Source: Rhodobacteraceae bacterium F11138 (lineage in GTDB: Bacteria; Pseudomonadota; Alphaproteobacteria; Rhodobacterales; Rhodobacteraceae). From it: DNA of 64,000 nt. Shown here piece after piece: positions 10,351-21,202 of this stretch (position 1 is the first letter of the stretch; the number at the start of each line of letters is the position of its first letter). A program made the translations under genes and the position numbers. Below the pieces are notes generated by a model, which worked only from the letters and a program-made list of their open reading frames with translations, was not told where the DNA came from and did not search any database. Location of the stretch: positions 1 through 64,000 of the forward strand of contig JAEKDP010000002.1 of the NCBI GenBank assembly GCA_016521575.1, read 5' to 3'.

Positions 10351-10371
10351 ATGCTCCACTGAATTCGTCAA
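10343..10371 (-). promoter_or_regulatory. Predicted sigma-70 promoter of iscR-suf operon
   Basis: On the minus strand TTGACG (10371-10366) and TAGAAC (10348-10343) are separated by 17 bases. The -10 lies inside the ICE palindrome, so a bound regulator there would block polymerase. The -35 matches well and the -10 only moderately; no transcript data. Confidence 0.45.
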
Positions 10372-10415
10372 GAATTCTGCTGCATCCAGCACGTAACAAC
10401 AGGATGCAAGACCAC

Positions 10416-11069
10416 ATGCCAGAGGTCATTTTCCCCGGACCCGAAGGTCGTCTCGAAGGCCGCTACCACCCGCAAAAAGAAAAAGACGCACCCATTGCGA
10501 TCGTCCTGCATCCCCATCCGCAATTCGGCGGAACGATGAACAACAAGGTCGTGTATAACCTGCATTATGCCTTTTACAACATGGGCTTTACCGTGTTGCG
10601 ATTCAACTTCCGCGGAGTCGGGCGCAGCCAGGGCGAATATGACCAGGGGATCGGCGAACTGTCCGATGCCGCCAGCGCGCTGGATTATCTGCAATCGATG
10701 AACAACAACTCGAAACATTGCTGGGTTGCGGGGTTCTCGTTCGGCGCGTGGATCGGCATGCAGCTGCTGATGCGCCGCCCGGAAATCACCGGCTTCATCA
10801 GCGTGTCGCCACCGGCAAACATGTATGACTTTTCATTCCTGGCCCCCTGCCCGTCCTCCGGCCTGATCATCAACGGCTCGTCAGACCGGGTTGCCCCCCC
10901 GGCGGACACCGTTTCGCTGGTCAACAAGCTGCACGAGCAAAAGGGAATCACGATCACCCATCAGGAAATCGGAGGCGCGGATCATTTCTTTCAGGAACCG
11001 CACATGGATACGATGATTGGCAATGTCAGCGAATATGTAAAACGTCGCCTGACCGAAACCACGCGCTGA
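10416..11069 (+). CDS. Alpha/beta hydrolase (esterase-like)
   Basis: 217 residues from the ATG at 10416 (MPEVIFPGPEGRLEGRYHP). A second ATG at 10404 has AGG directly against it and no room for ribosome binding, whereas AGGA lies about 11 bases before 10416. The fold marks are HPHPQFGGTMNNKVV (oxyanion region), FNFRGVGRSQGEYD, the nucleophile elbow GFSFGAW and a C-terminal GADHFF with the catalytic His. It belongs to the small dienelactone-hydrolase-like hydrolases found widely in Rhodobacterales; the substrate is unknown. It diverges from iscR and is followed by two tightly coupled genes. Confidence 0.85.
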   Translation: MPEVIFPGPEGRLEGRYHPQKEKDAPIAIVLHPHPQFGGTMNNKVVYNLHYAFYNMGFTVLRFNFRGVGRSQGEYDQGIGELSDAASALDYLQSMNNNSKHCWVAGFSFGAWIGMQLLMRRPEITGFISVSPPANMYDFSFLAPCPSSGLIINGSSDRVAPPADTVSLVNKLHEQKGITITHQEIGGADHFFQEPHMDTMIGNVSEYVKRRLTETTR

Positions 11070-11070
11070 C

Positions 11071-11310
11071 ATGAGCACGCTGGAAGATCTGGCCAGCAAG
11101 CTGGCCGCCGACACCATGGCCGCGATGGAAGAAACCGGCGACGATCGGCTGTATGTCGAGATCGGCAACATGCTGGCGGCCTCGTCGCAATCGCTGGAAG
11201 AGGCGTTTCTGACCGAAGTGCGCGTCCGGCTGGCCGAGCGCGCGGCACGCCGGTTTCTGGAGACCAAGATCGCTGCGGCGCGCTCTGCAGCGGCGCAGAA
11301 CGCGACGTGA
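11071..11310 (+). CDS. Small hypothetical helical protein
   Basis: 79 residues, almost entirely predicted alpha helix and rich in Ala, Glu and Leu (MSTLEDLASKLAADTMAAME). The start is one base after the hydrolase stop and its own stop overlaps the next gene's GTG start, so it is translated within a three-gene set. No motif, signal peptide or membrane segment was seen. I do not recognise the family; the gene context is the main argument that it is real. Confidence 0.65.
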   Translation: MSTLEDLASKLAADTMAAMEETGDDRLYVEIGNMLAASSQSLEEAFLTEVRVRLAERAARRFLETKIAAARSAAAQNAT

Positions 11311-11885
11311 CTGACCGGCTGGAGGCTCAGCTTGCGTTTCTGCGCGAAGCCGATCGGTTGAAATCGGTGCTTCGGGCGTCGCGGCTGATCGACGGGTCGC
11401 GCCACGAAAATTCAGCCGAGCACAGCTGGCACATCATGCTCTATGCGCTGGTGTTGGAGGAACATGCGGACCCCCAGGTCAGGATCGACCGCGTGATACG
11501 GATGCTTCTGCTGCATGATATCGTCGAGATCGACGCCGGAGATGCACCAATTCACGGTCAGGTCGATCATGCCGCGATGGCCGCCAAGGAGAACGCCGCC
11601 GCGCAACGCCTGTTCGGATTGTTGCCTGCCGATCAGGCAGCGGAATTCCGGTCCCTGTGGGAAGAATTCGAAGCCGCCCAAACCCCGGATGCGGTGTTTG
11701 CCAAGGCCGTCGACCGGTTCCAGCCCCCGGTCGCGAACCTTGCCAGCGGCGGCGGAACCTGGCGTGACTATGCGGTGACGCTGGAGCAGATGGATGCGCG
11801 CGTCGGACATCCCGTCGGGCGTGGCGCACCGGCCTTGTGGCGCTGGCTGCGCCCCCGACTGGAACGGTTTTTCTCGGCCGTCTGA
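11307..11885 (+). CDS. HD-domain phosphohydrolase (YfbR/HDDC2-like)
   Basis: 192 residues from a GTG start at 11307 that overlaps the previous stop as GTGA. The HD metal-binding pattern is visible: [10 protein letters not shown] (first His), [13 protein letters not shown] (HD pair), and a distal Asp in the AKAVDRFQP region. That is the arrangement of 5'-deoxynucleotidase-type HD proteins, which remove phosphate from nucleoside monophosphates. The family match is clear but the exact substrate is not. Confidence 0.85.
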   Translation: MTDRLEAQLAFLREADRLKSVLRASRLIDGSRHENSAEHSWHIMLYALVLEEHADPQVRIDRVIRMLLLHDIVEIDAGDAPIHGQVDHAAMAAKENAAAQRLFGLLPADQAAEFRSLWEEFEAAQTPDAVFAKAVDRFQPPVANLASGGGTWRDYAVTLEQMDARVGHPVGRGAPALWRWLRPRLERFFSAV

Positions 11886-12015
11886 CCCGACCGGTTGCAC
11901 GGATCAAGGCCGCCTGCGACAAAACTGTATACAATGGCATACAGGGGTTTCGGGGCACCGGCCGATCAGCTATACAGCGCGGGAAATTCGACCCAAGGCG
12001 CGAAAGGCTGATCCC

Positions 12016-14226
12016 ATGGCAAACCTCTCAAACACCGATATCGTATATACCACAGTGGACGAAGCCCCCGAGTTGGCCAGCGCATCGCTGCTGCCCATCG
12101 TCCGCTTCTTTTCCCAAGCGGCCGGGATCTCGGTCGAAACCCGCGACATCTCGCTGGCCGGGCGCATCATCGCGGCCTTTCCGGAATGCCTGACGGATGC
12201 CCAACGCCAAGCCGACGACCTGGCTGCCTTGGGGGACTGGGTCAAAGCCGCCGAAGCCAATGTGATCAAGCTGCCGAACATCTCTGCCTCGACGCCGCAA
12301 CTGGCTGCCGCCATCGCCGAATTGCAGGCGAAAGGCTATGCGCTGCCGGACTATCCGGAAGAGCCCGCAACCGACGAAGAGCGGCAGATCCGCACCCGCT
12401 ATGATGCGATCAAGGGGTCCGCGGTGAACCCGGTTCTGCGCGAAGGAAACTCGGACCGGCGCGCCGCCAAACCCGTCAAGAACTATGCCAAGGCCAACCC
12501 GCATCGCATGGGCGCCTGGAGCAGCGACAGCAAGACCCATGTCGCATCGATGCCCGGCAATGATTTCTTTGCCAATGAGACCTCGACCACCGTGACCGCC
12601 GATCAGGCCGGAGCAGCCCGGATCGTTCTGAGCGCAGCCGATGGCGGCGAGACCGTGCTGAAGGATGGCGTGATGCTTGACGAAGGCACCGTTGTGGACG
12701 CCACGTTCATGTCCGCCGCCGCGCTGCGCGGCTTCCTGCAGGACGAAATCGCCAAGATGGAACCGGGTGTGCTGTTTTCGCTGCATCTGAAAGCCACGAT
12801 GATGAAAGTATCCGACCCGATCATCTTTGGTCATGCGGTGTCGGTCTATCTGGCCGACTTCTTTGCCAAGCATGGCCCGGCCCTGGACGCGCTGGGGGTG
12901 AACCCCAATTCGGGAATCGGAGACATCGAAAGCCGGATCGCCGGAAATCCCGAACTGGCCGCGGATCTCAGCGCCGCCCTGGCGGCACGTCCGCCGTTGT
13001 ACATGGTCAATTCGGACAAGGGGATTACCAACCTGCATGTCCCGTCCGATGTCATCATCGACGCCTCGATGCCCGCCGTGATCCGTGCGGGCGGCAAGGG
13101 ATGGGGGCCGGACGGAAACGAGGCCGACACGAAATGCGTGATCCCGGACAATTGCTATGCACCGGTCTATGACGAGACGATCAAGTATTTCAAGGAAACC
13201 GGCGCGCTGGATGTGACCACGGCCGGGACCGTTCAGAACGTCGGGTTGATGGCGCAGAAAGCCGAGGAATACGGCTCGCACCCGACCACCTTTGAAATCC
13301 CGGCGGCCGGAATCGTGCGGATGATCGCTGCAAGTGGCGACGTGCTGCACAGCCACGATGTCGAGACCGGCGATATCTGGAGATCGTCCACCGCGAAGAA
13401 AGCCCCGATCGAAGATTGGGTGAAACTGGCCATTTCGCGACAGGCGGCAACCGGCGCACAGGCCATTTTCTGGCTGGACGAAAACCGCGCCCACGACGCG
13501 CAACTGATTGCCAAGGTCAAGCCGATGCTCGACGCCGCCGGTGTGGCTGACAAGTTTCAGATCATGTCCCCGCGTGCCGCGACGCGCCTGTCCTTGGAAA
13601 CGATCCGCAAGGGCCAGGATTCGATCGCCGTCACCGGCAACGTGCTGCGCGATTATCTGACCGACCTGTTTCCGATCCTGGAGCTGGGAACCTCGGCCAA
13701 GATGCTGTCCATCGTCAAGCTGATGCAGGGCGGCGGAATGTTCGAAACCGGCGCGGGCGGGTCCGCCCCCAAGCACGTGCAACAGCTGGTCGAGGAAAAC
13801 CACCTGCGTTGGGACAGCCTGGGCGAATTCTGCGCGTTGGGTGAAAGCCTGACCTTCCTGGCCGACGCCAGGGGCAATGCCAAGGCCGGGGTTCTGGGGC
13901 GTGCCGTCGATGTGGCGACCCAGGGCATTCTGGACAACGACCGCAGCCCCAGCCGCAAGGTCGGAGAACCGGACAACCGCGACAGCCATTATTGGTTCGC
14001 GCGCTACTGGGCCGAAGCATTGGCCGCCCAGACCGAAGATGCGGAACTGGCTGCCAAATTCGCCCCCGTCGCACAGGCGCTGGCCGATGGCGAAGCCGCG
14101 ATTACCGCCGAACTTGCCGCCGTGCAGGGCGAACCGGCCGATATCGGTGGCTACTACAAGGCCGATCCGGCGAAACTGTCCAAGGTGATGCGCCCCAGCG
14201 CGACGTTGAACGCCATCATCGGATAA
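12016..14226 (+). CDS. icd: Monomeric NADP-isocitrate dehydrogenase
   Basis: Converts isocitrate to 2-oxoglutarate and CO2 with NADP in the citric acid cycle. 736 residues, the length of the monomeric (IDH-II) class, unrelated in length to the dimeric enzyme next door. The start is ATG 12016 ([20 protein letters not shown]); an upstream in-frame extension overlaps the HD gene and is not IDH-like. Recognisable blocks are [13 protein letters not shown] (substrate-binding Ser/Arg), [13 protein letters not shown] and [12 protein letters not shown]. It is followed by a hairpin and then by a second isocitrate dehydrogenase. Confidence 0.95.
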   Translation: MANLSNTDIVYTTVDEAPELASASLLPIVRFFSQAAGISVETRDISLAGRIIAAFPECLTDAQRQADDLAALGDWVKAAEANVIKLPNISASTPQLAAAIAELQAKGYALPDYPEEPATDEERQIRTRYDAIKGSAVNPVLREGNSDRRAAKPVKNYAKANPHRMGAWSSDSKTHVASMPGNDFFANETSTTVTADQAGAARIVLSAADGGETVLKDGVMLDEGTVVDATFMSAAALRGFLQDEIAKMEPGVLFSLHLKATMMKVSDPIIFGHAVSVYLADFFAKHGPALDALGVNPNSGIGDIESRIAGNPELAADLSAALAARPPLYMVNSDKGITNLHVPSDVIIDASMPAVIRAGGKGWGPDGNEADTKCVIPDNCYAPVYDETIKYFKETGALDVTTAGTVQNVGLMAQKAEEYGSHPTTFEIPAAGIVRMIAASGDVLHSHDVETGDIWRSSTAKKAPIEDWVKLAISRQAATGAQAIFWLDENRAHDAQLIAKVKPMLDAAGVADKFQIMSPRAATRLSLETIRKGQDSIAVTGNVLRDYLTDLFPILELGTSAKMLSIVKLMQGGGMFETGAGGSAPKHVQQLVEENHLRWDSLGEFCALGESLTFLADARGNAKAGVLGRAVDVATQGILDNDRSPSRKVGEPDNRDSHYWFARYWAEALAAQTEDAELAAKFAPVAQALADGEAAITAELAAVQGEPADIGGYYKADPAKLSKVMRPSATLNAIIG

Positions 14227-14239
14227 ACCGCTGAAAACC

Positions 14240-14267
14240 GCCCCGGACCAATTCGCCGGTCCGGGGC
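14240..14267 (+). terminator. Hairpin between the two isocitrate dehydrogenase genes
   Basis: Stem GCCCCGGACC / GGTCCGGGGC is a perfect 10-bp GC-rich pair with an 8-base loop, 14 bases after the icd stop. No T-run follows, so termination could be Rho-assisted or the hairpin could protect the 3' end. It separates the two genes into different transcripts. Confidence 0.55.
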
Positions 14268-14348
14268 AATCCGCACGCATCCCTGCTTTTCCCTTGCGCC
14301 GACGACGCCCGCATGGTGCGGTGAGCCGTATCACTCCAAGGAGATGGC

Positions 14349-15563
14349 ATGACCAAGATCAAGGTGAACAACCCCGTTGTCGAACTGGACGGTGATGAAA
14401 TGACCCGGATCATCTGGGATTTCATCAAGCAGAAACTGATTCTGCCCTATCTGGACATCGATCTGAAGTATTACGATCTGGGCATTCAGGCACGAGACGA
14501 CACAGAGGACCAGATCACCGTCGACGCCGCCCATGCGATTCAGCAACATGGCGTCGGTATCAAATGCGCCACGATCACGCCCGACGAGGCACGCGTCGAA
14601 GAATTCGGTCTCAAGAAGATGTGGCGCAGCCCAAACGGCACGATCCGCAACATTCTGGGCGGCGTGATATTTCGCCAACCGATCATTTGCCGCAACGTGC
14701 CGCGTCTGGTGCCGGGCTGGACCAAACCCATCGTTGTCGGCCGCCATGCGTTTGGCGATCAGTACCGGGCCACCGATTTCAAATTTCCCGGCAAAGGCAA
14801 GGTCAGCATCAAGTTCGTCGGCGAAGACGGGACCGAAATCGAACATGACGTGTTCGACGCCCCCGGCCCCGGCGTGACCATGGCCATGTACAATCTGGAT
14901 CAGTCCATCATCGATTTCGCCCGCGCCAGCATGAACTATGGCCTGTCTCTGGGCTGGCCGGTGTATCTGTCGACCAAGAACACCATTCTGAAACAATATG
15001 ACGGGCGCTTTCTGGAACTGTTTCAACGTGTGTACGAAGAAGAGTTCGAAGAGCGTTTCAAGAAGGCCGGCATCCATTATGAACACCGGCTGATCGACGA
15101 TATGGTTGCCTGTGCGATGAAATGGAACGGCGGATATGTCTGGGCCTGCAAGAACTATGACGGAGACGTTCAGTCCGACACCGTGGCGCAGGGCTTTGGC
15201 AGCCTGGGGCTGATGACATCGGTATTGATGAGCCCGGACGGCAAGACGGTCGAAGCCGAAGCCGCACACGGCACGGTGACCCGGCATTTCCGGCAACACC
15301 AGAAAGGCGAAGAGACCAGCACCAACTCGATCGCGTCGATCTATGCCTGGACCGGGGGGCTGAAGCACCGCGCCAAGCTGGATGAGAACCAAGCCCTGCT
15401 GAATTTTGCCACCACGCTGGAACAGGTCGTCGTGGACACCGTCGAAAGCGGTTTCATGACCAAGGATCTCGCCTTGCTGGTAGGGCCGGACCAGAGCTGG
15501 CTCACCACGATGGGTTTCCTGGAGAAGGTCGACGACAACCTGAACAAGGCGCTGGCGGGTTGA
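14349..15563 (+). CDS. Homodimeric NADP-isocitrate dehydrogenase
   Basis: 404-residue isocitrate dehydrogenase of the eukaryote-like dimeric class. The start ATG 14349 has AAGGAG five bases upstream. Family blocks include [42 protein letters not shown] with the isocitrate-binding Ser/Asn/Arg, and the metal site around [10 protein letters not shown] and [16 protein letters not shown]. The C-terminal [21 protein letters not shown] is typical. This duplicates the reaction of the preceding monomeric enzyme through an unrelated protein. Confidence 0.95.
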   Translation: MTKIKVNNPVVELDGDEMTRIIWDFIKQKLILPYLDIDLKYYDLGIQARDDTEDQITVDAAHAIQQHGVGIKCATITPDEARVEEFGLKKMWRSPNGTIRNILGGVIFRQPIICRNVPRLVPGWTKPIVVGRHAFGDQYRATDFKFPGKGKVSIKFVGEDGTEIEHDVFDAPGPGVTMAMYNLDQSIIDFARASMNYGLSLGWPVYLSTKNTILKQYDGRFLELFQRVYEEEFEERFKKAGIHYEHRLIDDMVACAMKWNGGYVWACKNYDGDVQSDTVAQGFGSLGLMTSVLMSPDGKTVEAEAAHGTVTRHFRQHQKGEETSTNSIASIYAWTGGLKHRAKLDENQALLNFATTLEQVVVDTVESGFMTKDLALLVGPDQSWLTTMGFLEKVDDNLNKALAG

Positions 15564-15648
15564 CCGCACCCGCATGACAATTCTCTGGCGGTGGGCGCGA
15601 TACGGAGAAACAGACCGCTTTTGCCCGCCTTCCGTCACCACGCGCACA

Positions 15649-15673
15649 GGCGAGACCCAGTTGGGGTCTTGCC
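15649..15673 (+). terminator. Hairpin downstream of dimeric IDH
   Basis: Stem GGCGAGACCC / GGGTCTTGCC (one G-T pair) with a 5-base loop lies 86 bases after the stop. There is no clear T-run, so this is only a candidate terminator ahead of the SMR gene. Confidence 0.35.
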
Positions 15674-15733
15674 TTGCCCGGCGCGACATTGGATGAATTG
15701 CGCCAGACTCCCCACTGACAGAACGGATGCGCG

Positions 15734-16069
15734 ATGCCTGTACATTATGTCTATCTTGTCCTGGCTGTCATCGCCGAGACCATCGGAACAACCGCATTGC
15801 AGGCCAGCCAGCAGTTCAGCCGTTTCTGGCCCAGTTGCGTTGTCGTGGTGGCCTATGGCGTTGCCTTCTATTTGCTCGCGGCGGCGTTGCGCTTCATGCC
15901 CGTCGGGATCGCCTATGCGATCTGGTCGGGTCTGGGCATCATTTTCATCGCCATCATCGGGTTCACGGTATTCGGGCAGAAACTGGATGTGCCGGCGATC
16001 ATAGGTCTGGTGCTGATCATCGCCGGTATTCTGATCATTCACCTGTTTTCCGCAACGTCCGGGCACTGA
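15734..16069 (+). CDS. SMR-family multidrug transporter
   Basis: 111 residues with four transmembrane helices, the standard size of EmrE/SugE-type small multidrug resistance proteins, which act as antiparallel dimers exchanging protons for cationic compounds. The essential membrane Glu is present in helix 1 (VIAETIGTTAL), and the YAIWSGLGI helix 3 motif of the EmrE branch is intact. The WSGLG form points to the quaternary-cation branch rather than guanidinium exporters (inference). No guanidine riboswitch was seen in the 170 bases upstream. Confidence 0.88.
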   Translation: MPVHYVYLVLAVIAETIGTTALQASQQFSRFWPSCVVVVAYGVAFYLLAAALRFMPVGIAYAIWSGLGIIFIAIIGFTVFGQKLDVPAIIGLVLIIAGILIIHLFSATSGH

Positions 16070-16152
16070 TAGGCAGAAGATACGTCTTTTCTCTGGTCTT
16101 CCGCGCCGCAGCGCGGTATGCGCGCGGCAACTCCCGCACAAAGGCTGACTTT

Positions 16153-17973
16153 ATGGACCTGCGCAATATCGCAATCATCGCACATGTGGACCACGGTAAA
16201 ACGACCCTGGTGGACGAACTGCTGAAACAATCGGGCACCTACCGCGAAAATCAGGCAACCACCGAACGGGCCATGGACAGCAATGACCTGGAACGCGAGC
16301 GGGGGATCACCATCCTGGCCAAAGCCACCAGCGTGGAATGGAAAGGCACCCGCATCAATATCGTGGACACGCCCGGCCACGCCGATTTCGGTGGCGAAGT
16401 CGAACGGATCCTGTCCATGGTGGATGGCGTCGTGCTGCTGGTCGATGCGGCCGAAGGTCCGATGCCCCAGACCAAGTTCGTGACATCAAAGGCGCTGGCC
16501 CTGGGCTTGCGCCCGATCGTGGTTCTCAACAAGGTCGACAAACCGGATGCCGAGCCCGACCGCGCCCTGGATGAATGTTTCGATCTGTTTGCCAACCTGG
16601 GCGCCGACGACGATCAGCTGGACTTCCCCGCCATGTATGCCTCGGGCCGTTCCGGTTGGGCCGACATGGAACTGGACGGGCCGCGCAAGGATCTGACGGC
16701 CCTGTTCGATCTGGTCGTCGATCACGTTCCGGCCCCGAAACAGATCGCCCACAAGGATGAACCGTTTCGCATGTTGGCCACGACCCTGGGCAGCGATCCC
16801 TTCATCGGGCGTATTCTGGCCGGACGCGTGGAGAGCGGTACGCTCAAGGCAGGCGACACGGTCAAAGCCTTGTCGCGCGATGGGGCGCTGATCGAGAGTT
16901 TCCGCTGCACCAAGATCCTGGCCTTCCGCGGGCTGTCACAACAAGCCATCGATCTGGCCGAAGCCGGCGACATCGTCAGCCTGGCCGGCATGTCCAAGGC
17001 CACCGTGGCAGACAGTATTGTCGATCCGTCGGTGACCGATGCCCTGCCCGCCCAACCGATCGACCCGCCGACGATCACCGTCACCTTTGGCATCAACGAC
17101 AGCCCCCTGGCCGGGCGTGACGGTAAAAAGGTGCAGTCCCGCGTCATTCGCGACCGCCTGATGAAAGAAGCCGAAAGCAACGTCGCGATCAAGATCAGCG
17201 ACACGCCCGGCGGCGAAGCCTTTGAGGTGGCCGGTCGCGGCGAATTGCAAATGGGTGTTCTGATCGAAAACATGCGCCGCGAAGGGTTTGAACTGTCGAT
17301 TTCGCGGCCGCAGGTTTTGTTCCGTGAGATCGACGGCCAAAGGATGGAGCCCATCGAAGAAGCCACGATCGACGTCGATGACGAATATTCCGGCGCGGTC
17401 ATCGAAAAGATCACCGGTGCCCGCAAGGGCGAACTGGTCGAAATGAAACCGGCTGGCGCGGGCAAGACCCGCATCATCGCCCATGTTCCCAGCCGCGGGC
17501 TGATCGGGTACCACGGCGAATTCCTGACAGACACCCGCGGAACCGGCGTTCTGAACCGCGTGTTTCATGGCTGGGCACCGCACAAAGGTGCGATTCCCGG
17601 CCGCCGCGCGGGGGTGTTGATCTCGATGGAGAAAGGTCAGTCCGTCGCATATGCGCTGTGGAATCTTGAAGAACGCGGTCGTATGTTCATCGGCGCTCAG
17701 GCCGACGTCTACCAGGGCATGATAATCGGCGAACACAGCCGTGAAAACGATCTTGAGGTCAATCCGCTGAAAGGCAAGAAGCTGACCAACGTGCGCGCCT
17801 CGGGCACTGACGAAGCGGTGCGCCTGACCACGCCCATCACCCTGTCTCTGGAAGAGGCCATCGCCTATATCGACGACGACGAACTGGTCGAAGTCACCCC
17901 GAACGCGATCCGCTTGCGCAAGCGGCATCTGGATCCGCATGAACGCAAACGTGCGGCCCGCGCGGCATCGTGA
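16153..17973 (+). CDS. typA: TypA/BipA translational GTPase
   Basis: Ribosome-associated GTPase of the EF-G type that helps large-subunit assembly under stress and low temperature. 606 residues from ATG 16153 ([24 protein letters not shown]). G1 is [10 protein letters not shown]3 DTPGHADF and G4 NKVD, followed by the EF-G-like domains III and V and the BipA-specific C-terminal domain with [21 protein letters not shown] longer in-frame upstream reading overlaps the SMR gene and was rejected. Not operonic with neighbours as far as spacing shows. Confidence 0.96.
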   Translation: MDLRNIAIIAHVDHGKTTLVDELLKQSGTYRENQATTERAMDSNDLERERGITILAKATSVEWKGTRINIVDTPGHADFGGEVERILSMVDGVVLLVDAAEGPMPQTKFVTSKALALGLRPIVVLNKVDKPDAEPDRALDECFDLFANLGADDDQLDFPAMYASGRSGWADMELDGPRKDLTALFDLVVDHVPAPKQIAHKDEPFRMLATTLGSDPFIGRILAGRVESGTLKAGDTVKALSRDGALIESFRCTKILAFRGLSQQAIDLAEAGDIVSLAGMSKATVADSIVDPSVTDALPAQPIDPPTITVTFGINDSPLAGRDGKKVQSRVIRDRLMKEAESNVAIKISDTPGGEAFEVAGRGELQMGVLIENMRREGFELSISRPQVLFREIDGQRMEPIEEATIDVDDEYSGAVIEKITGARKGELVEMKPAGAGKTRIIAHVPSRGLIGYHGEFLTDTRGTGVLNRVFHGWAPHKGAIPGRRAGVLISMEKGQSVAYALWNLEERGRMFIGAQADVYQGMIIGEHSRENDLEVNPLKGKKLTNVRASGTDEAVRLTTPITLSLEEAIAYIDDDELVEVTPNAIRLRKRHLDPHERKRAARAAS

Positions 17974-17982
17974 CCTGAAATC

Positions 17983-18008
17983 GGGTTCCGGGTCACACCC
18001 CGGAGCCC
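17983..18008 (+). terminator. Hairpin after typA
   Basis: Stem GGGTTCCGGG / CCCGGAGCCC (one T-G pair), 6-base loop, 10 bases after the typA stop. No T-run follows; likely a 3'-end structure. Confidence 0.45.
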
Positions 18009-18095
18009 GGCGCGCGATACCCTGTATGGAACGGAAAGATACTGGCCAGTGTGATCAGACGCCGATGACCGGGGCTGTACCAACCTGATGGGCGG

Positions 18096-18383
18096 CTACT
18101 CGTCAGTCTCTACGATCATGAGTTCGCGCTCGGATGCGCCCCTCGCATGGCTTAAAGCCTGCTGATACTCTGCTGAATTATAACAACTTTCCGCAATCTC
18201 GACCGATGGAAACCGGGCCACGACATTGCGTGGGCGCGCCTTGCCTTCCAGTTGAACGAACCGCCCGCCGCGCGCAATGAACGTCCCGCCATGGTCGGCA
18301 ATGGCCTTGGTCGCCAGCGCCGCATATCGGGCATAGGATTCTTCGTCGGTGACAGTCACATGCGCAATCCACAATGCACCCAT
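18096..18383 (-). CDS. DUF1330-family protein
   Basis: 95 residues starting MGALWIAHVTVTDEESYARYAALA, the typical DUF1330 (dimeric ferredoxin-like alpha/beta barrel) start. The family signature VVARFPSVEIAESCYNSAEYQ is present. Members are small cytoplasmic proteins of unknown role, perhaps related to antibiotic monooxygenase folds. It follows alaS by two bases, so it is likely co-transcribed with it. Confidence 0.88.
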   Translation of the reverse strand: MGALWIAHVTVTDEESYARYAALATKAIADHGGTFIARGGRFVQLEGKARPRNVVARFPSVEIAESCYNSAEYQQALSHARGASERELMIVETDE

Positions 18384-18385
18384 TT

Positions 18386-21043
18386 TCAGCCCCCCATAAC
18401 CGCTTCGACGGCGGCGATGGCCGCCTTGGCATTGTCGACGTTCTGACCGCCGCCCTGCGCCATGTCGGGACGCCCCCCGCCGCCCTTTCCGCCCAGCTCG
18501 GCCACGGCGGCCCTGACCAGATCCACGGCTGACAATCGTTCAGTCAGGTCCGACGTTACACCGGCAGCAACCGCCGCCTTGCCGCTCGCATCGGCAATCA
18601 ACAAGACCGCGCCGCTGCCGATCCGCGCCTTGTGCTCATCGATGAGCGCCGGCAGATCCTTACCCGTGACGCCGTTCAGCACCTGCGCGATCAGGGAAAT
18701 TCCGTTCACCTGACGCGCCTCCGGGTCGGACTGGCTGCCGCCCGTCATTGCCAATTCGCGGCGCAGCTGGGCCACCTCATTGCTCAGCGCCTTGCGTTCG
18801 TCCAGCAATCCGCGCACCCGGGCCGGCACGTCGCCAGGCTGCGCCTTGAGCGCGGCCGCCGTTTCTGCCAGCAAATGATCCTGCGCGCTGAGGTGGCGGA
18901 ACGCGTCCGCCCCGGTCAGAGCCTCGATACGCCGCACGCCCGCACTGCTGGCGGAATCGCCCAGAACCACGAAAACACCGATATCCCCGGTCTGGGTCAC
19001 ATGGGTTCCGCCGCACAATTCAAGCGAATAGGTCGCGCCGTTCCCGCCCTTGCCCGACTCGGGGTCCAGCCCCATGGAAACCACGCGCACCTCATCGCCG
19101 TATTTCTCGCCAAACAGCGCCTGCGCCCCGATCGCGCGGGCGGCATCGGGCGTCATGATCCGGGTTTCAACCGGCGCATTCTGTCGGATATAGGCGTTCA
19201 CCTCGTCCTCAACCCGGCTCAGTTCTTCCGGGGTCAATGCACGGGTATGGCTGAAATCAAAACGCAGGCGATCCTGCGCATTCAACGATCCCCGTTGCAC
19301 CACATGATCGCCAAGGGCGCGCCGCAAGGCTTCGTGCAGCAGATGGGTCGCCGAATGGTTCGCCCGGATCGCGCTGCGCCGGCAGTGATCGACAGTCAGT
19401 TCAGCCGCCGCGCCGGAAACGATCTTGCCTTCGGTCACCGTGGCAATATGCGCAAAGACACCCGCAGTCTTGCGCGTATCATCGACCCTTGCGAGCCCCG
19501 TATCGGTCCGGATCAGGCCCGTATCGCCGACCTGGCCACCGCTTTCGGCATAAAATGGCGTCTGGTTCAAAACGATCTGGACGCTTTGGCCCTGTTCCGC
19601 CTCATCCGCGACAACGCCATCCCGCACCAAGGCCACAATCTGGCCTTCGGCGGATTCCGTGTCGTACCCCAGAAAATCAGTTGCGCCGGTGTCATCAGCG
19701 ATATCGAACCAGACAGTCGCATCCGCCGCTTCACCGCTGCCGGACCATGCCGCACGCGCCTTGGCTTTTTGTTCGGCCATGGCCGCGTCAAACCCGTCGA
19801 CATCCACCGACCGTCCTTTTTCACGCAGCGCATCCTGGGTCAGATCCAAGGGGAACCCGAAGGTGTCATACAACTTGAACGCCGCTTCGCCGGGCAGCGC
19901 GGCGTCTTTGGACAACCCCGAAAGTTCATCATCCAACAGCTTGAGCCCCCGGTCCAGGGTTTGTCTGAACCGGGTTTCCTCCAGCTTCAGGGTCTCCTGA
20001 ATCAATGCCTGCGCCCGGCCCAGTTCGGGATAGGCGGCGCCCATCTTCTGCACCAGCGCCGGAACCAACCGATGCATCAGCGGATCCCTGACACCAAGAA
20101 GATGCGCATGCCGCATGGCCCGGCGCATGATACGGCGCAACACATACCCGCGCCCGTCGTTGGAGGGCATAACCCCATCCGCCATCAAAAAAGAGGTCGA
20201 ACGCAAGTGGTCGGCAATGACCCTGTGATGAGTCCGCCCCGCACCATCCGGATCGGTGCTTGACGCATCCGCGCTGGCTTCGATCAGGCTGCGCATGAGG
20301 TCCGTGGCATAGTTGTCATTGGTGCCCTGCAGCAGCGCCGCCACCCGTTCGATCCCCATCCCGGTATCGATCGATTGGGCCGCAAGCTCCTTGCGGCTGC
20401 CGTCCTCGAACTGTTCGTACTGCATGAAGACGAGGTTCCAGATCTCGACGAACCGGTCGCCATCCTCTTCCGGACTGCCCGGAGGGCCGCCCCAATATTG
20501 TTCGCCGTGATCGTAAAATATTTCAGTGCACGGACCGCACGGCCCGGTGGGGCCCATCTGCCAAAAATTGTCATTGGTGGCGATGCGAATGATCCGGTCG
20601 TCGGACAGGCCGGCGACCTTTTTCCAGATTGCGGCGGCTTCGTCATCGGTATGATAGACCGTTACCAACAGGCGAGACGCGTCGATCCCCAGATCTTGCG
20701 TGATCAGGTTCCAGGCGAAATAAATCGCATCGTCCTTGAAATAGTCGCCAAAACTGAAATTACCCAGCATTTCAAAGAAAGTATGATGCCGGGCCGTATA
20801 GCCGACATTGTCCAGATCATTGTGCTTGCCGCCCGCCCGCACACATTTCTGCGCCGTTGTCGCACGTTTGTAGTCGCGATGCTCGAGGCCGGTGAACAGG
20901 TTCTTGAACTGGACCATGCCGGAATTGGCGAACATGAGCGTCGGATCGTTGCGCGGAACCAATGGGCTGCTGCTCACAACCTCGTGCCCCTGCTTTTCGA
21001 AATAGCTCAGAAACGTGGATCGGATGTCATTCAGCGTGCGCAT
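18386..21043 (-). CDS. alaS: Alanyl-tRNA synthetase
   Basis: Charges tRNA-Ala. 885 residues, normal. The N-terminal catalytic core begins [26 protein letters not shown] with the class II motif regions (motif 2 around [34 protein letters not shown]). The editing domain has the Zn-binding [13 protein letters not shown] and the distal [13 protein letters not shown]. The C-Ala domain ends in a Gly-rich [15 protein letters not shown] terminator (21131-21160) separates it from the upstream recA. Confidence 0.97.
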   Translation of the reverse strand: MRTLNDIRSTFLSYFEKQGHEVVSSSPLVPRNDPTLMFANSGMVQFKNLFTGLEHRDYKRATTAQKCVRAGGKHNDLDNVGYTARHHTFFEMLGNFSFGDYFKDDAIYFAWNLITQDLGIDASRLLVTVYHTDDEAAAIWKKVAGLSDDRIIRIATNDNFWQMGPTGPCGPCTEIFYDHGEQYWGGPPGSPEEDGDRFVEIWNLVFMQYEQFEDGSRKELAAQSIDTGMGIERVAALLQGTNDNYATDLMRSLIEASADASSTDPDGAGRTHHRVIADHLRSTSFLMADGVMPSNDGRGYVLRRIMRRAMRHAHLLGVRDPLMHRLVPALVQKMGAAYPELGRAQALIQETLKLEETRFRQTLDRGLKLLDDELSGLSKDAALPGEAAFKLYDTFGFPLDLTQDALREKGRSVDVDGFDAAMAEQKAKARAAWSGSGEAADATVWFDIADDTGATDFLGYDTESAEGQIVALVRDGVVADEAEQGQSVQIVLNQTPFYAESGGQVGDTGLIRTDTGLARVDDTRKTAGVFAHIATVTEGKIVSGAAAELTVDHCRRSAIRANHSATHLLHEALRRALGDHVVQRGSLNAQDRLRFDFSHTRALTPEELSRVEDEVNAYIRQNAPVETRIMTPDAARAIGAQALFGEKYGDEVRVVSMGLDPESGKGGNGATYSLELCGGTHVTQTGDIGVFVVLGDSASSAGVRRIEALTGADAFRHLSAQDHLLAETAAALKAQPGDVPARVRGLLDERKALSNEVAQLRRELAMTGGSQSDPEARQVNGISLIAQVLNGVTGKDLPALIDEHKARIGSGAVLLIADASGKAAVAAGVTSDLTERLSAVDLVRAAVAELGGKGGGGRPDMAQGGGQNVDNAKAAIAAVEAVMGG

Positions 21044-21130
21044 GGTCTGGCTTTCGGGCGGTTGAATTCAGATCTTTCCAATAGACCCAAGGCTCGGTGC
21101 TGTCCACAGGAGGAACCCGGCTGATGAATG

Positions 21131-21160
21131 AAAACGGGGCACATCCGATGATGTGCCCCG
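21131..21160 (-). terminator. Rho-independent terminator of recA
   Basis: On the minus strand an 11-bp perfect stem (CGGGGCACATC / GATGTGCCCCG, plus-strand orientation 21135-21160) with a 4-base loop is followed by TTTT. It starts 43 bases after the recA stop, before alaS, in the right orientation for recA. Confidence 0.85.
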
Positions 21161-21202
21161 TGGTGTCTTAGTGTGGTTTTCAGATACCAGCGGTGTCGCA
21201 GG

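Noticed and set aside
12028-14334. 768-codon open frame on the minus strand opposite icd
   Set aside because: Antisense to a complete, well-recognised isocitrate dehydrogenase; its protein is His/Arg/Gly-rich with no family likeness, as expected of GC-rich codon shadows.
15564-15733. Possible guanidine riboswitch before the SMR transporter
   Set aside because: No conserved ykkC-type core seen; the transporter also has EmrE-branch rather than guanidinium-exporter features.
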